DNA from: Cupriavidus oxalaticus
Lineage (GTDB): Bacteria > Pseudomonadota > Gammaproteobacteria > Burkholderiales > Burkholderiaceae
DNA: 64,000 bases
NCBI RefSeq assembly: GCF_016894385.1
Contig: NZ_CP069812.1
Span: forward strand, 2,604,001-2,668,000
Direction: 5' to 3'
The notes under the pieces were generated by a model. That model was not told where the DNA came from. It did not search any database and saw nothing but the letters and a program-made list of their open reading frames with translations. Both the position numbers and the translations under genes were made by a program. This document shows positions 38,402 through 48,006 of this stretch, in pieces (within the stretch, counting starts at the first letter, position 1; every line of letters begins with the position of its first letter).

Positions 38402-38490
38402 GCCAAAGCAAGGTGTTCTCCCTCTCCCCTCATGGGGAGAGGGCCGGGGTGAGGGGTGGACTAGCAAGGAACCACGTCAAGCAAGGCCAA
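38402..38490 (-). repeat. Dispersed intergenic repeat, copy B (5' of livH)
   Basis: Read on the minus strand it gives CCATTGGCCTTGCTTG..., GTGGTTCCTTGCTAG, a CCCTCTCCCC/GGGGAGAGGG hairpin with loop ATGA/TCAT, and GAGAACACCTTGCTTTGGC. This matches copy A (34489-34563) in the opposite orientation, so livHMGF is bracketed by inverted copies. It is not an insertion sequence: no transposase, no target duplication seen. Confidence 0.85.
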
Positions 38491-38541
38491 TGGTGTTAAC
38501 CCACCGGCCCCAGCCCTTGACCCGCCCGCCCTCACCCCCTG

Positions 38542-38567
38542 CCCCTCTCCCGCAAGCGGGAGAGGGG
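38542..38567. repeat. REP-like perfect palindrome between livH and livJ
   Basis: CCCCTCTCCCGC-AA-GCGGGAGAGGGG, 12-bp arms, preceded by CCTCACCCCCTG. It belongs to the same CCCTCTCCC-type family as 34412, 34521, 38418 and 62477. It may act as a weak terminator or mRNA-stabilising hairpin 3' of livJ (ends 38594). Confidence 0.85.
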
Positions 38568-38593
38568 AGCACCCCGTCGGGCATGGAAATGCC

Positions 38594-39721
38594 TTAGTTG
38601 GCGGCGGTCTTGCTGGCGTCCTTGTGCCAGGTGTAGACCACGAACTTGAAGGACTTCAGGTCGCCCTTGTCGTCGTACTCGACCTTGCCGATCGGGGTGG
38701 TGAAGGCGCTCTTGTGCATGTACGCCGCAACCTTGGCCGGGTCGGTGCTCTTGGCGCCGGCGATGGCGTCGCCGATGATCTTGACGGCGGCATAGGACGG
38801 CATCTGGAACGGACCGTTGGCGTCACGCTTCTTGTCGGCAAACGCCTTGACCAGGCCCGCGTTGGCCGGGTCGGCCGAGAAGTCGGCCGGCAGCGTCACC
38901 AGCATGCCCTCCGACGACGGGCCGGCGATCGCGGTCACGTCCTTGTTGCCCACGCCCTCGGGGCCCATGAAGGTCGCCTTCACGCCCTGCTCGCGCGCCT
39001 GGCGCAGCAGCAGGCCCATTTCCGGGTGGTAGCCGCCGAAGTAGACGAAATCCACGCCCTGCGACTTCAGCTTGGTGATGACGGCGGAGTAGTCCGAATC
39101 GCCGGCGTTGATGCCTTCGAACACGGCCACCGGGATCTTGGCCGCTTCCAGGTCCTTCTTCACCGAGCTGGCGATGCCCTGGCCGTACGACTGCTTGTCA
39201 TGCAGCACGGCGACCTTCTTCGGCTTGACCTTGCCGACGATGTACTGGGCGGCAGCCGGGCCCTGCTGGTCGTCACGGCCGATGGTGCGGAAGATGAACT
39301 TGCGCTTTTTGGTCTCGGTCAGCTGCGGCGCCGTGGCCGACGGCGTGACCATCACGATGCCTTCGTTCTCGTAGATGTCCGAGGCGGGAATGGTCGAGCC
39401 CGAGCACACATGGCCGATCACGTACTTGATGTTCTGGCTGACGATCTTGTTGGCCACCGCGACGGCCTGCTTCGGTTCGCAGGCGTCGTCCATCATCACC
39501 ACTTCGAACTTGTTGCCGCCGGCGCCGCCGGCCGCGTTGATCTGTTCGATGGCGGTCAGCGCACCGGCCTTGACCATGTCGCCGTACTGCGCCACCGAGC
39601 CGCTCATCGGGCCGGCAATGGCGATCTTCACGGTTTCGGCGTTGGCGGCGGCGCCAAAGGTGGCCAGCATGGCGGCCAGCGAAATGGTCGTGATACGGGA
39701 CGTAAGACGGGACAGCGTCAT
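38594..39721 (-). CDS. livJ: Branched-chain amino acid ABC transporter binding protein
   Basis: A 375-residue periplasmic type I binding protein. Signal peptide with cleavage near ANAETV; the mature start VKIAIAGPMSGSVAQYGDMV and Cys pair region (DDACEPKQAV...GHVCSGSTIP) fit LivJ/LivK. Domains then include KVAVLHDKQSYGQGIASSVK and VDFVYFGGYHPEMGLLLRQA. It lies upstream of livHMGF in the same direction, separated by repeats. Substrate could be Leu/Ile/Val; related proteins also take aromatic acids or amides. Confidence 0.95.
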   Translation of the reverse strand: MTLSRLTSRITTISLAAMLATFGAAANAETVKIAIAGPMSGSVAQYGDMVKAGALTAIEQINAAGGAGGNKFEVVMMDDACEPKQAVAVANKIVSQNIKYVIGHVCSGSTIPASDIYENEGIVMVTPSATAPQLTETKKRKFIFRTIGRDDQQGPAAAQYIVGKVKPKKVAVLHDKQSYGQGIASSVKKDLEAAKIPVAVFEGINAGDSDYSAVITKLKSQGVDFVYFGGYHPEMGLLLRQAREQGVKATFMGPEGVGNKDVTAIAGPSSEGMLVTLPADFSADPANAGLVKAFADKKRDANGPFQMPSYAAVKIIGDAIAGAKSTDPAKVAAYMHKSAFTTPIGKVEYDDKGDLKSFKFVVYTWHKDASKTAAN

Positions 39722-40192
39722 CAGGAGCTCCTCGATTTATGTTTGGGTCAACCGGGCAGAAACGGTATGACCTGCGCAATCGAACAACACCCGCGGACTA
39801 CAGAGATCGGAGCGACAGAAAAGCGGCCCGAAATGCGGAAGACGGGCCTGCGGAAAAGCTCAAGGGATGCGGGGCCCGGCATGTGTCAGTCCCGCTGTGG
39901 TATGGGGACCAAGGTTCGGAAAGACAACGTTTGATGCGTTCTCTATTGCGCAAGCGATTCGCCTGCCCCGCTTGCCGCACCGCATGCCGGAGGGATGGCC
40001 CGGCTGCCGTCGGCAAAGCAGCCCGCATTATAGGGTCAAAACTCCTGCGGTACGCGACAATCGCACAATAAATGCGGAATCCCATGGGGAAAACGCGACA
40101 CAATTTTCCACAAATTGCGCCCCGGACCATTCAAGGTGCAATTTCCTGCCCTTGCCGGCGTTGCATCGCACAACGCACGCCCGGCACCAAGA
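39722..40192 (-). promoter_or_regulatory. Upstream region of livJ with a candidate -10 box
   Basis: A long gap before livJ. On the minus strand a perfect TATAAT lies at 40032-40027, without a good -35 box at normal distance, which would give a leader of about 300 nt. An open frame of about 110 codons across 39798-40130 on the minus strand has no family resemblance and is not called. AT-rich sequence at 40060-40130 may be regulator-binding DNA. Confidence 0.4.
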
Positions 40193-40220
40193 CAAACGCC
40201 CCGGCGGGCCGGGGCGTTTG
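40193..40220. terminator. Terminator-like hairpin after gltA
   Basis: CAAACGCCCCGG and CCGGGGCGTTTG, a perfect 12-bp stem with loop CGGG, about 60 bases past the gltA stop on the minus strand. The T-run is short (TTTG), so it may be a moderate terminator. Confidence 0.75.
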
Positions 40221-40255
40221 CAATTGCTGCACTGCGCAGCGGATCGGATGCGCTT

Positions 40256-40280
40256 GCGCTTAGCGCTTAGCGTTTAGCGT

Positions 40281-40289
<9 letters not shown>
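40256..40289. repeat. Heptanucleotide repeat spanning the gltA stop codon
   Basis: Units of seven (GCGCTTA, GCGCTTA, GCGTTTA, GCGTTTA, GCGCTT). On the coding strand this reads CGCTAAA-type repeats, and the gltA stop TAA (40283-40281) lies inside the first unit. Since the unit is not a multiple of three, copy changes upstream of the stop would alter the C-terminus. Confidence 0.85.
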
Positions 40290-41582
<1,293 letters not shown>

Positions 41583-41625
41583 GTCGGATCCTTCAAATGC
41601 TGTGAATAATAATGTTGACCAAAAC

Positions 41626-41913
41626 TCAGACCGTACGCAGCAGGTTCACTACGCGCTGCATCGGGGGCGTGTCGAGCTCACCGTCCAGTTCCTTGCGGGC
41701 AAGGAGCAGGTCCATCAACTCGTTGTCGCTGAGCTCGAACAGCTGGCTCAGCGAAGCCACATCCTCGTCGGACAGGCTCTCCTCGTAACGGTTGAAAAAA
41801 CGTTCGACGATGATGTCGTTCTCCAGGAGGCCGCGGCGGGCACGCCAGCGCAACCTTGCGCGCTTGTGCGGATCGGCCTGGTGGGAGAAGGTATTGGCAG
41901 GACTCTCAGTCAT
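41626..41913 (-). CDS. sdhE: Succinate dehydrogenase flavinylation factor SdhE
   Basis: A 95-residue helical protein with the conserved [18 protein letters not shown], containing the RGxxE motif needed for covalent FAD attachment to SdhA. It acts in the cytosol on the unassembled flavoprotein. It follows sdhB by 78 bp and precedes gltA, the typical order in betaproteobacteria. Confidence 0.94.
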   Translation of the reverse strand: MTESPANTFSHQADPHKRARLRWRARRGLLENDIIVERFFNRYEESLSDEDVASLSQLFELSDNELMDLLLARKELDGELDTPPMQRVVNLLRTV

Positions 41914-41991
41914 GGCTTCCTACTTTCGGCGCGCCCGCCAGATATAGCCGCTCTGGCTGACGCGCCGCTTACTGCTTAGACAGCCGCAGGA

Positions 41992-42693
41992 TCACACCGC
42001 GCGGCGGACCATCAGCTCCTTGATCTTGCCGATGGCCTTGGTCGGGTTCAGACCCTTCGGGCACACGTCGACGCAGTTCATGATGCTGTGGCAGCGGAAC
42101 AGGCGGTACGGGTCGTTCAGGTTGTCCAGGCGCTCATTGGTGGCCTGGTCGCGGCTGTCCGCGATGAAGCGGTAAGCCTGCAGCAGCCCGGCCGGGCCGA
42201 CGAATTTGTCCGGGTTCCACCAGAACGACGGGCACGACGTCGAGCAGCTGGCGCAGAGAATGCACTCGTACAGGCCATCCAGCTCGTCGCGCTCTTCCGG
42301 CGACTGCAGGCGCTCTTTCTCGGGCGGCGGCTCGTCGTTGATCAGGAACGGCTTGATCGAGTTGTACTGCTTGAAGAAGTTCGTCATGTCGACGATCAGG
42401 TCGCGCACCACCGGCAGGCCGGGCAGCGGACGCAGCACGATGCGGTCCGGCAGCTCGCGCATGTTGGTCAGGCAGGCCAGGCCGTTCTTGCCGTTGATGT
42501 TCATCGCGTCCGAGCCGCACACGCCTTCACGGCACGAACGGCGGAACGAGATGGTCTCGTCCAGCTTCTTCAGCTTGACCAGCGCGTCCAGCAGCATGCG
42601 CTCGTGACCATCAAGCTCGACCTCGTAGGTCTGCATGCGCGGCGCCGCGTCCTTGTCCGGATCGTAGCGGTAGACTTCGAAAATACGCTTCAT
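41992..42693 (-). CDS. sdhB: Succinate dehydrogenase iron-sulfur subunit
   Basis: A 233-residue electron-transfer subunit. The [2Fe-2S] ligands lie in SCREGVCGSDAMNINGKNGL, the [4Fe-4S] in CILCASCSTSCPS and the [3Fe-4S] in CHSIMNCVDVCPKGLNP. It links FAD in SdhA to the quinone site formed with SdhC and SdhD. It begins 34 bases after sdhA. Confidence 0.98.
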   Translation of the reverse strand: MKRIFEVYRYDPDKDAAPRMQTYEVELDGHERMLLDALVKLKKLDETISFRRSCREGVCGSDAMNINGKNGLACLTNMRELPDRIVLRPLPGLPVVRDLIVDMTNFFKQYNSIKPFLINDEPPPEKERLQSPEERDELDGLYECILCASCSTSCPSFWWNPDKFVGPAGLLQAYRFIADSRDQATNERLDNLNDPYRLFRCHSIMNCVDVCPKGLNPTKAIGKIKELMVRRAV

Positions 42694-42727
42694 TTCTGTG
42701 GGTCCTGTTTTCTCTACGATGCGGTGC

Positions 42728-44506
42728 TCAGAAGGTACGTGCCTTCGGCGGCACGCTTTCAGCCGTCAGCGGCTGCATCTTCACCGGCTTGTAGTCGAGG
42801 CGGTTGCCTTCGCTGTAGAACAGCGTGTGCTTCAGCCAGTTCTCGTCGTCTCGGTTGGGGAAATCGCTGTGTGCGTGGGCACCGCGCGATTCCTTGCGGG
42901 CGGCCGCCGAGATCATGGTGGCCTTGGCCACTTCCACCAGGTTGGCCACTTCCAGGGCTTCCACCAGCGCGGTGTTGAAGACCTTGGACTTGTCCTTCAG
43001 GTGGATGTTGCTGGCGCGCTCGGACACTTCCAGGATGCGCTCGACGCCTTCGTCCATCAGCTTCTGCGTGCGGAACACGCCGGCATGCGACTGCATGTTG
43101 CGGCGGATGTCGTTGGCGACGTCCTGGGTGTACTCGCCCGACGACGAGTTCTGCAGCTTGGCCAGGCGCGACAGCGCGCGGTCGGCGGCATCGGCCGGCA
43201 GCGGCTTGTGTTCCTTCTCTTTCAGGTTCTGCGCGACGATGTGGTTGCCGGCGGCACGGCCGAACACCACCAGGTCCAGCAGCGAGTTGGTGCCCAGGCG
43301 GTTGGCGCCGTGCACCGACACGCACGAGCACTCGCCGATCGCGTAGAAACCGTTGACGACTTCGTTCGGGTTGCCGTTCTTCGGCACCACGACCTGGCCG
43401 TGATAGTTCGTCGGGATGCCGCCCATCTGGTAGTGGATGGTCGGGACCACGGGGATCGGTTCCTTGATCGCGTCGACGTTGGCGAACTTCATGCCGATTT
43501 CGCGGATCGACGGCAGGCGCTTCATGATGGTCTCGGCGCCGACGTGGGTCAGGTCGAGCAGCACGTAGTCGCCGTTCGGGCCACAGCCGCGGCCTTCCTT
43601 GATTTCCTGGTCCATCGAGCGCGAGACGAAATCGCGCGGCGCCAGGTCCTTCAGCGTCGGGGCATAGCGCTCCATGAAGCGCTCGCCGTCCTTGTTGCGC
43701 AGGATACCGCCCTCGCCGCGCACGCCTTCGGTGATCAGCACGCCCGCGCCGGCCACGCCGGTCGGGTGGAACTGCCAGAACTCCATGTCTTCCAGCGGCA
43801 CGCCTGCGCGTGCGGCCATGCCCAGGCCGTCACCGGTGTTGATGAAGGCGTTGGTGGAAGCGGCATAGATACGGCCGGCGCCGCCGGTCGCGAACAGCGT
43901 GGTCTTGGCCTCGAGGATGTAGACCTCGCCGGTTTCCATTTCCAGCGCGGTCACGCCCAGCACGTCGCCGTCCTGGTCGCGGATCAGGTCCAGCGCCATC
44001 CATTCGACGAAGAAGTGGGTCTTGGCGCGCACGTTGCGCTGGTACAGCGTGTGCAGCAGCGCGTGGCCGGTACGGTCGGCCGCGGCGCAGGCGCGCTGCA
44101 CGGGCTTCTCGCCGTAGTTGGCGGTGTGGCCGCCGAACGGACGCTGGTAGATGGTGCCGTCGGGGTTGCGGTCGAACGGCATGCCGAAGTGTTCGAGCTC
44201 GTACACGACCTTCGGGGCTTCACGGCACATGAACTCGATGGCGTCCTGGTCACCCAGCCAGTCCGAGCCCTTGATGGTGTCGTAGAAGTGATAGTGCCAG
44301 TTGTCCTCGCTCATGTTGCCCAGCGAAGCACCGATGCCGCCCTGCGCCGCCACGGTGTGCGAGCGGGTCGGGAACACCTTGGACAGCACGGCCACGTTCA
44401 GGCCGGCTTCCGCGAGCTGGAGGGATGCGCGCATCCCGGCGCCGCCAGCACCGACGATGACCACGTCAAAGCGGCGACGCGGCAATCCAGTCTTGACTGC
44501 GACCAT
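42728..44506 (-). CDS. sdhA: Succinate dehydrogenase flavoprotein subunit
   Basis: A 592-residue catalytic subunit oxidising succinate to fumarate. The FAD-binding start DVVIVGAGGAGMRASLQLAE, the covalent-FAD His in FPTRSHTVAAQGGIGASLGN and catalytic residues around RGEGGILRNKDGERFMERYA are all present. It begins three bases after the sdhD stop. It sits on the cytosolic face of complex II. Confidence 0.98.
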   Translation of the reverse strand: MVAVKTGLPRRRFDVVIVGAGGAGMRASLQLAEAGLNVAVLSKVFPTRSHTVAAQGGIGASLGNMSEDNWHYHFYDTIKGSDWLGDQDAIEFMCREAPKVVYELEHFGMPFDRNPDGTIYQRPFGGHTANYGEKPVQRACAAADRTGHALLHTLYQRNVRAKTHFFVEWMALDLIRDQDGDVLGVTALEMETGEVYILEAKTTLFATGGAGRIYAASTNAFINTGDGLGMAARAGVPLEDMEFWQFHPTGVAGAGVLITEGVRGEGGILRNKDGERFMERYAPTLKDLAPRDFVSRSMDQEIKEGRGCGPNGDYVLLDLTHVGAETIMKRLPSIREIGMKFANVDAIKEPIPVVPTIHYQMGGIPTNYHGQVVVPKNGNPNEVVNGFYAIGECSCVSVHGANRLGTNSLLDLVVFGRAAGNHIVAQNLKEKEHKPLPADAADRALSRLAKLQNSSSGEYTQDVANDIRRNMQSHAGVFRTQKLMDEGVERILEVSERASNIHLKDKSKVFNTALVEALEVANLVEVAKATMISAAARKESRGAHAHSDFPNRDDENWLKHTLFYSEGNRLDYKPVKMQPLTAESVPPKARTF

Positions 44507-44509
44507 TTA

Positions 44510-44875
44510 TTACACCCTCCAGAGAATCTGAGCAGCGTAGCCCGCGCAACCGACGAGCCACAGAATCGTAAGAACTTGCAGCACGAGGCGCACCGCCATC
44601 GGCTTCACATAGTCCATCCAGATGTCGCGCACGCCGATCCAGGCGTGATACAGCAGCGACAGGATGGTCAGGAACGTGATGATCTTCATCCACTGGTTGG
44701 CGAAGAGCCCTGCCCACGCTTCGTACGAAGCGCCGTTCGACAGCAGGAAGGCAATGGCCAGGATCACGGTGAAGACCACCATGATCACGGCCGTGACGCG
44801 TTGCGCGAGCCAGTCTTTCAGGCCGTAGTGGGCACCGACGACAAGACGCTTGGGACCGATATTGTTATTTGCCAC
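44510..44875 (-). CDS. sdhD: Succinate dehydrogenase membrane anchor SdhD
   Basis: A 121-residue anchor with three helices. HAWIGVRDIWMDYVKPMAVR includes the heme-b/quinone-site residues (His, Asp-Tyr) that match E. coli SdhD. It begins with a short cytoplasmic end and GAHYGLKDWLAQRVTAV. It is spaced eleven bases after sdhC. Confidence 0.95.
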   Translation of the reverse strand: MANNNIGPKRLVVGAHYGLKDWLAQRVTAVIMVVFTVILAIAFLLSNGASYEAWAGLFANQWMKIITFLTILSLLYHAWIGVRDIWMDYVKPMAVRLVLQVLTILWLVGCAGYAAQILWRV

Positions 44876-44886
44876 CTTGATTCTCC

Positions 44887-45297
44887 TCAGAACAGGCCGA
44901 ACAGCTTCAGGCCGAAAATCAGGGTAAGCAGCAGGCTGACAACCAGCACGCTGATGGCAGACTTAGCCGAAGCGGGCTTGGAGACACCGACGTGCACATC
45001 CAGCAGCAGGAAGCGGATACCAGCGCAGAAGTGATGCAGATAACCCCAGATCAGGGCCAGCACAACCAGCTTGACAAAGCCACCGGACAGAAGGGCCGAG
45101 AACTTTGCGAAGCTCAGTTCGGAGGTGATGCTCTGCTCAAACAGATACAGGACGAAGGGAAGGAGGAGGAACATCAACGCACCGCTCACGCGATGCAGGA
45201 TGGATACCTTGCCGGCCCAGGGCAACCGGTATTTCGCGATCTGCGAGATACCGATATTCCGGAACTCCGGCCTGGCTTGTTTGACGGCTTCAGCCAT
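44887..45297 (-). CDS. sdhC: Succinate dehydrogenase cytochrome b556 subunit SdhC
   Basis: A 136-residue anchor with three helices. Conserved RPEFRNIGISQIAKYRLPWA and SILHRVSGALMFLLLPFVLY hold the quinone-site Ser/Arg, and YLHHFCAGIRFLLLDVHVG the heme ligand His. The ATG at 45297 was chosen; an in-frame ATG 12 bases upstream is possible. It is first in sdhCDAB, with a promoter candidate about 80-110 bp upstream. Confidence 0.94.
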   Translation of the reverse strand: MAEAVKQARPEFRNIGISQIAKYRLPWAGKVSILHRVSGALMFLLLPFVLYLFEQSITSELSFAKFSALLSGGFVKLVVLALIWGYLHHFCAGIRFLLLDVHVGVSKPASAKSAISVLVVSLLLTLIFGLKLFGLF

Positions 45298-45379
45298 GCG
45301 AGACCCCATTAGCGGTAAACAAAGAAACGAAACTGCCATTGCCTGCATGCAGCGGGATGCACTGAGGCAAATCCACAAG

Positions 45380-45410
45380 ATTTTAGCGCCTTTGTTGCGC
45401 GCTGCACCAA
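45380..45410 (-). promoter_or_regulatory. Candidate promoter of sdhCDAB
   Basis: On the minus strand TAAAAT (45385-45380) is the -10 box and TTGGTG or the overlapping TGGTGC (45410-45404) the -35 box, with an 18-19-bp spacer. Leader to sdhC is about 75 nt. Confidence 0.6.
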
Positions 45411-45434
45411 TAATTTTCAGCTATCGCGCAACAA
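45392..45434. promoter_or_regulatory. Long-spaced perfect inverted repeat over the sdh promoter
   Basis: TTGTTGCGCG (45392-45401) and CGCGCAACAA (45425-45434) are perfect 10-bp arms 23 bp apart. The left arm lies in the spacer of the promoter and the right arm lies upstream of its -35 box. Further GCGCAACA lies near 45500. This may be a looping or two-site operator. Confidence 0.55.
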
Positions 45435-45578
45435 CATGCGCCGCCCGACAATCGCACACCATGCACATGACATGGCAATTGCCACGCAACATTCACTTGC
45501 GCTGCGCAACAGCCCGCATCACCCTCACAAAAGCCGCAATAATCGCCGCCGGCGTGGGGATCATGCCGGCGCCATGAC

Positions 45579-46463
45579 TCAGCTCAGGTCGTTCTGGTAG
45601 TAGTGCTTCGTCGTCACATACAGCCCGCGGCGCACCTCGACAGGACGATCGCCGTAGGTATAGGACACGCGCTCGACCGACAGCAGCGGCGCACCCACCG
45701 GCACGGACAGCAGCTCGGCCGCTGTCTCGTCGGCGGCCACGGCGCGGATCTTTTCCGAGGCGCGGATCATGCGCGTACCGAACTCCGCCTCGAACAATGC
45801 ATACATGGGCCCCTTCCACTCGGTCAGCTTTTCCGCGGTGAGGCCCTTGAAGTTGACGCCCAGCAGCCAGATCTCGTCGAGCACGGTCGACTCGCCGGAG
45901 AAATTCAGCACGCGGCGGATCTGCACCACGCTGTCGCCGGTGCGGATATCGAGCAGCCGCGCGATCTCGGCGGGCGCGCGCAGGCGCTTGCACTCCAGCA
46001 CGTGGCTGGCGCCGTAATGGGGCTCGCCTTCGTCGGGGACGAGGCGCAGGAAACGGAACTTGACCACGTCCTCATGATGCGTGGTCACGAAGGTGCCCTT
46101 GCCCTGCCGGCGCGCCACCAGGTTCTCTGCGGCGAGTTCGTCGATGGCCTTGCGCACCGTGCCCTGGCTCACCTTGTAGCGCGCCGCCAGTTCCATTTCG
46201 CTGGGGATCATCTCGCCCGGCTTCCATTCGCCGGACTGCAGGCTGCGCATGATGAGCGCCTTGATCTGCTGGTACAGCGGACTGAAGGTAGGCGACGGGG
46301 CGGCCTGCGGGCCCGGCTGGGCGGCGGCCTGGGGCGCAGCGGATGCCGGCGGGGTGGCCGAAGTCGACGAAGGCGGCTGCGTCCCGGCGCCAGCGGTGGC
46401 CGCGCCAGAATCCTGCGCACCGGGAACGGCAGCGCCGGAGAGGGACGTAGACAGGGAGGACAT
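45579..46463 (-). CDS. GntR-family (HutC-type) transcriptional regulator
   Basis: 294 residues. A long Ala/Pro/Ser-rich N-terminal tail (about 1-57) precedes a GntR winged helix (about 60-128; SPLYQQIKALIMRSLQSGEW, MELAARYKVSQGTVRKAIDE) and a C-terminal UTRA ligand domain. It lies between divergent mdh and the sdh genes, and a palindrome with a GntR-like sequence is in the shared gap. It probably controls the TCA block and itself. The effector is likely a carboxylate, unproven. Confidence 0.93.
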   Translation of the reverse strand: MSSLSTSLSGAAVPGAQDSGAATAGAGTQPPSSTSATPPASAAPQAAAQPGPQAAPSPTFSPLYQQIKALIMRSLQSGEWKPGEMIPSEMELAARYKVSQGTVRKAIDELAAENLVARRQGKGTFVTTHHEDVVKFRFLRLVPDEGEPHYGASHVLECKRLRAPAEIARLLDIRTGDSVVQIRRVLNFSGESTVLDEIWLLGVNFKGLTAEKLTEWKGPMYALFEAEFGTRMIRASEKIRAVAADETAAELLSVPVGAPLLSVERVSYTYGDRPVEVRRGLYVTTKHYYQNDLS

Positions 46464-46511
46464 AGCCGGGATTTCACCACAAAAGGGCGGCGGGCGCCAG
46501 CCTGACGTTAA

Positions 46512-46537
46512 TTGTCTTATGTCTTATATAAGACATA
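46512..46537. promoter_or_regulatory. GntR operator candidate between gntR and mdh
   Basis: TATGTCTTATATAAGACATA (46518-46537) is a perfect 20-bp palindrome, preceded by a third half-site TTGTCTTAT (46512-46520). It ends four bases before the -35 box of the mdh promoter and covers the likely gntR promoter region, so a bound repressor could act on both genes. Confidence 0.8.
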
Positions 46538-46541
46538 TGAA

Positions 46542-46570
46542 TTGACAGCCAGTAAGGCCGGGCCTACACT
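46542..46570 (+). promoter_or_regulatory. Promoter of mdh
   Basis: A perfect TTGACA at 46542-46547, 17-bp spacer, TACACT at 46565-46570. Transcription would start near 46577, leaving about 320 nt before the mdh ATG. Confidence 0.8.
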
Positions 46571-46576
46571 CGCGCT

Positions 46577-46895
46577 GGTCCACGCCCGCGAATGCCGTGA
46601 AAGCCGTGCTCGTGCCGCCGGCGGATGCCTGACCCGGCACCCTCCCCCCGCGGCCCGGACCGGAAATCGGTCTGGAAATGGCGGCTCGCTTCGCAGTAGA
46701 CTTACGCTTCGTTGCATCACCATGACCCGTTGTGGCTCTCCCTCACCGGTTCCGCCCCGTGGCCCCGCCACCTGGTTCCGGCGGACGGCCGCTCCCCGCT
46801 GTGGCGACAACCAGCAACCGGCGTGCACGCCGCCTTGAGTTGGCGACGGCGTGCCGCCGACCGGTTACCCCCTTCTATCGTTTGGAGATTTACTC
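46577..46895 (+). other. Long 5' leader of mdh
   Basis: About 320 nt without a supported gene. It is GC-rich with several inverted segments (e.g. GGCGTGC near 46820 and GCGTGCCGCC near 46850), but no known RNA class is recognised. A second, closer promoter cannot be excluded. The ribosome site TTTGGAGATT lies right before mdh. Confidence 0.4.
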
Positions 46896-47879
46896 ATGGC
46901 TAAAGCCCCAATGCGCGTCGCAGTGACCGGCGCCGCTGGCCAGATCGGCTATTCCCTGCTGTTCCGCATCGCCAACGGCGACATGCTGGGCAAAGACCAG
47001 CCGGTCATCCTCCAACTGCTCGACCTCCCGCAAGCCCAGGCCGCCGTCAAGGGCGTGGTGATGGAACTGGAAGACTGCGCGTTCCCGCTGCTGGCCGGTG
47101 TGGTCATCACCGATGACCCCAAGGTTGCCTTCAAGGATGCCGACGTGGCCCTGCTGGTTGGCGCCCGTCCGCGCAGCAAGGGCATGGAGCGCAAGGACCT
47201 GCTCGAAGCCAACGCCCAGATCTTCACGGTGCAGGGCAAGGCACTGGACGAAGTCGCCAGCCGCAACGTCAAGGTGCTGGTGGTCGGCAACCCGGCCAAC
47301 ACCAACGCCTACATCGCCATGAAGTCGGCACCGAACCTGCCGCGCGAGAACTTCACCGCCATGCTGCGCCTGGACCACAACCGTGCCCTGTCGCAGATCG
47401 CCGCCAAGACCGGCAAGCCGGTGTCGTCGATCGAGAAGATGTTCGTGTGGGGCAACCACAGCCCGACCATGTACGCCGACTACCGCTACGCGACCGTCGA
47501 CGGCCAGAGCGTCAAGGACATGATCAACGACCCGGTGTGGAACAACGACGTGTTCCTGCCGACCGTCGGCAAGCGCGGCGCCGCCATCATCGAGGCGCGT
47601 GGCCTGTCGTCGGCCGCCTCGGCCGCCAACGCCGCCATCGACCACGTGCATGACTGGGTGCTGGGCACCAACGGCAAGGTCGTCACCATGGGCATCCCGT
47701 CGAACGGCGAATACGGCATCCCGGCCGACACCATGTTCGGCTACCCGGTGACCTGCGCCAACGGCAAGTACGAGATCGTCAAGGGTCTGGAGATCGACGC
47801 CTACAGCCAGGAAAAGATCAACATCACCCTGAACGAACTGGAAGAAGAGAAGGCCGGCGTGCAGCACCTGCTGGGCTGA
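46896..47879 (+). CDS. mdh: Malate dehydrogenase
   Basis: A 327-residue NAD enzyme interconverting malate and oxaloacetate. It has the nucleotide loop [40 protein letters not shown] with substrate Arg residues, [13 protein letters not shown] and the catalytic His in [15 protein letters not shown]. It belongs to the cytosolic-like (type 2) MDH group common in betaproteobacteria. The ATG at 46896 has GGAG upstream. Divergent from gntR, with a strong promoter and a strong terminator. Confidence 0.98.
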   Translation: MAKAPMRVAVTGAAGQIGYSLLFRIANGDMLGKDQPVILQLLDLPQAQAAVKGVVMELEDCAFPLLAGVVITDDPKVAFKDADVALLVGARPRSKGMERKDLLEANAQIFTVQGKALDEVASRNVKVLVVGNPANTNAYIAMKSAPNLPRENFTAMLRLDHNRALSQIAAKTGKPVSSIEKMFVWGNHSPTMYADYRYATVDGQSVKDMINDPVWNNDVFLPTVGKRGAAIIEARGLSSAASAANAAIDHVHDWVLGTNGKVVTMGIPSNGEYGIPADTMFGYPVTCANGKYEIVKGLEIDAYSQEKINITLNELEEEKAGVQHLLG

Positions 47880-47901
47880 TCTTCAGCGCGTTCCAGGAAA
47901 G

Positions 47902-47950
47902 ACCGGGGTTCCGCAACGATTCAAGAATCGGCGCGGACCCCGGTTTTTTT
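47902..47950 (+). terminator. Terminator of mdh
   Basis: ACCGGGGT/ACCCCGGT, CCGC/GCGG and CGATTC/GAATCG stack into one long stem with loop AA and end in seven T. Confidence 0.95.
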
Positions 47951-48006
47951 CATATCGGGGCGCTATGATGTGCCCTCCCGTCCAACCCCAACCCAACTGA
48001 ATTCCC

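Noticed and set aside
39798..40130. A 110-codon minus-strand frame upstream of livJ
   Set aside because: No good ribosome site, no recognisable domain, and it overlaps the candidate livJ promoter. Treated as non-coding.
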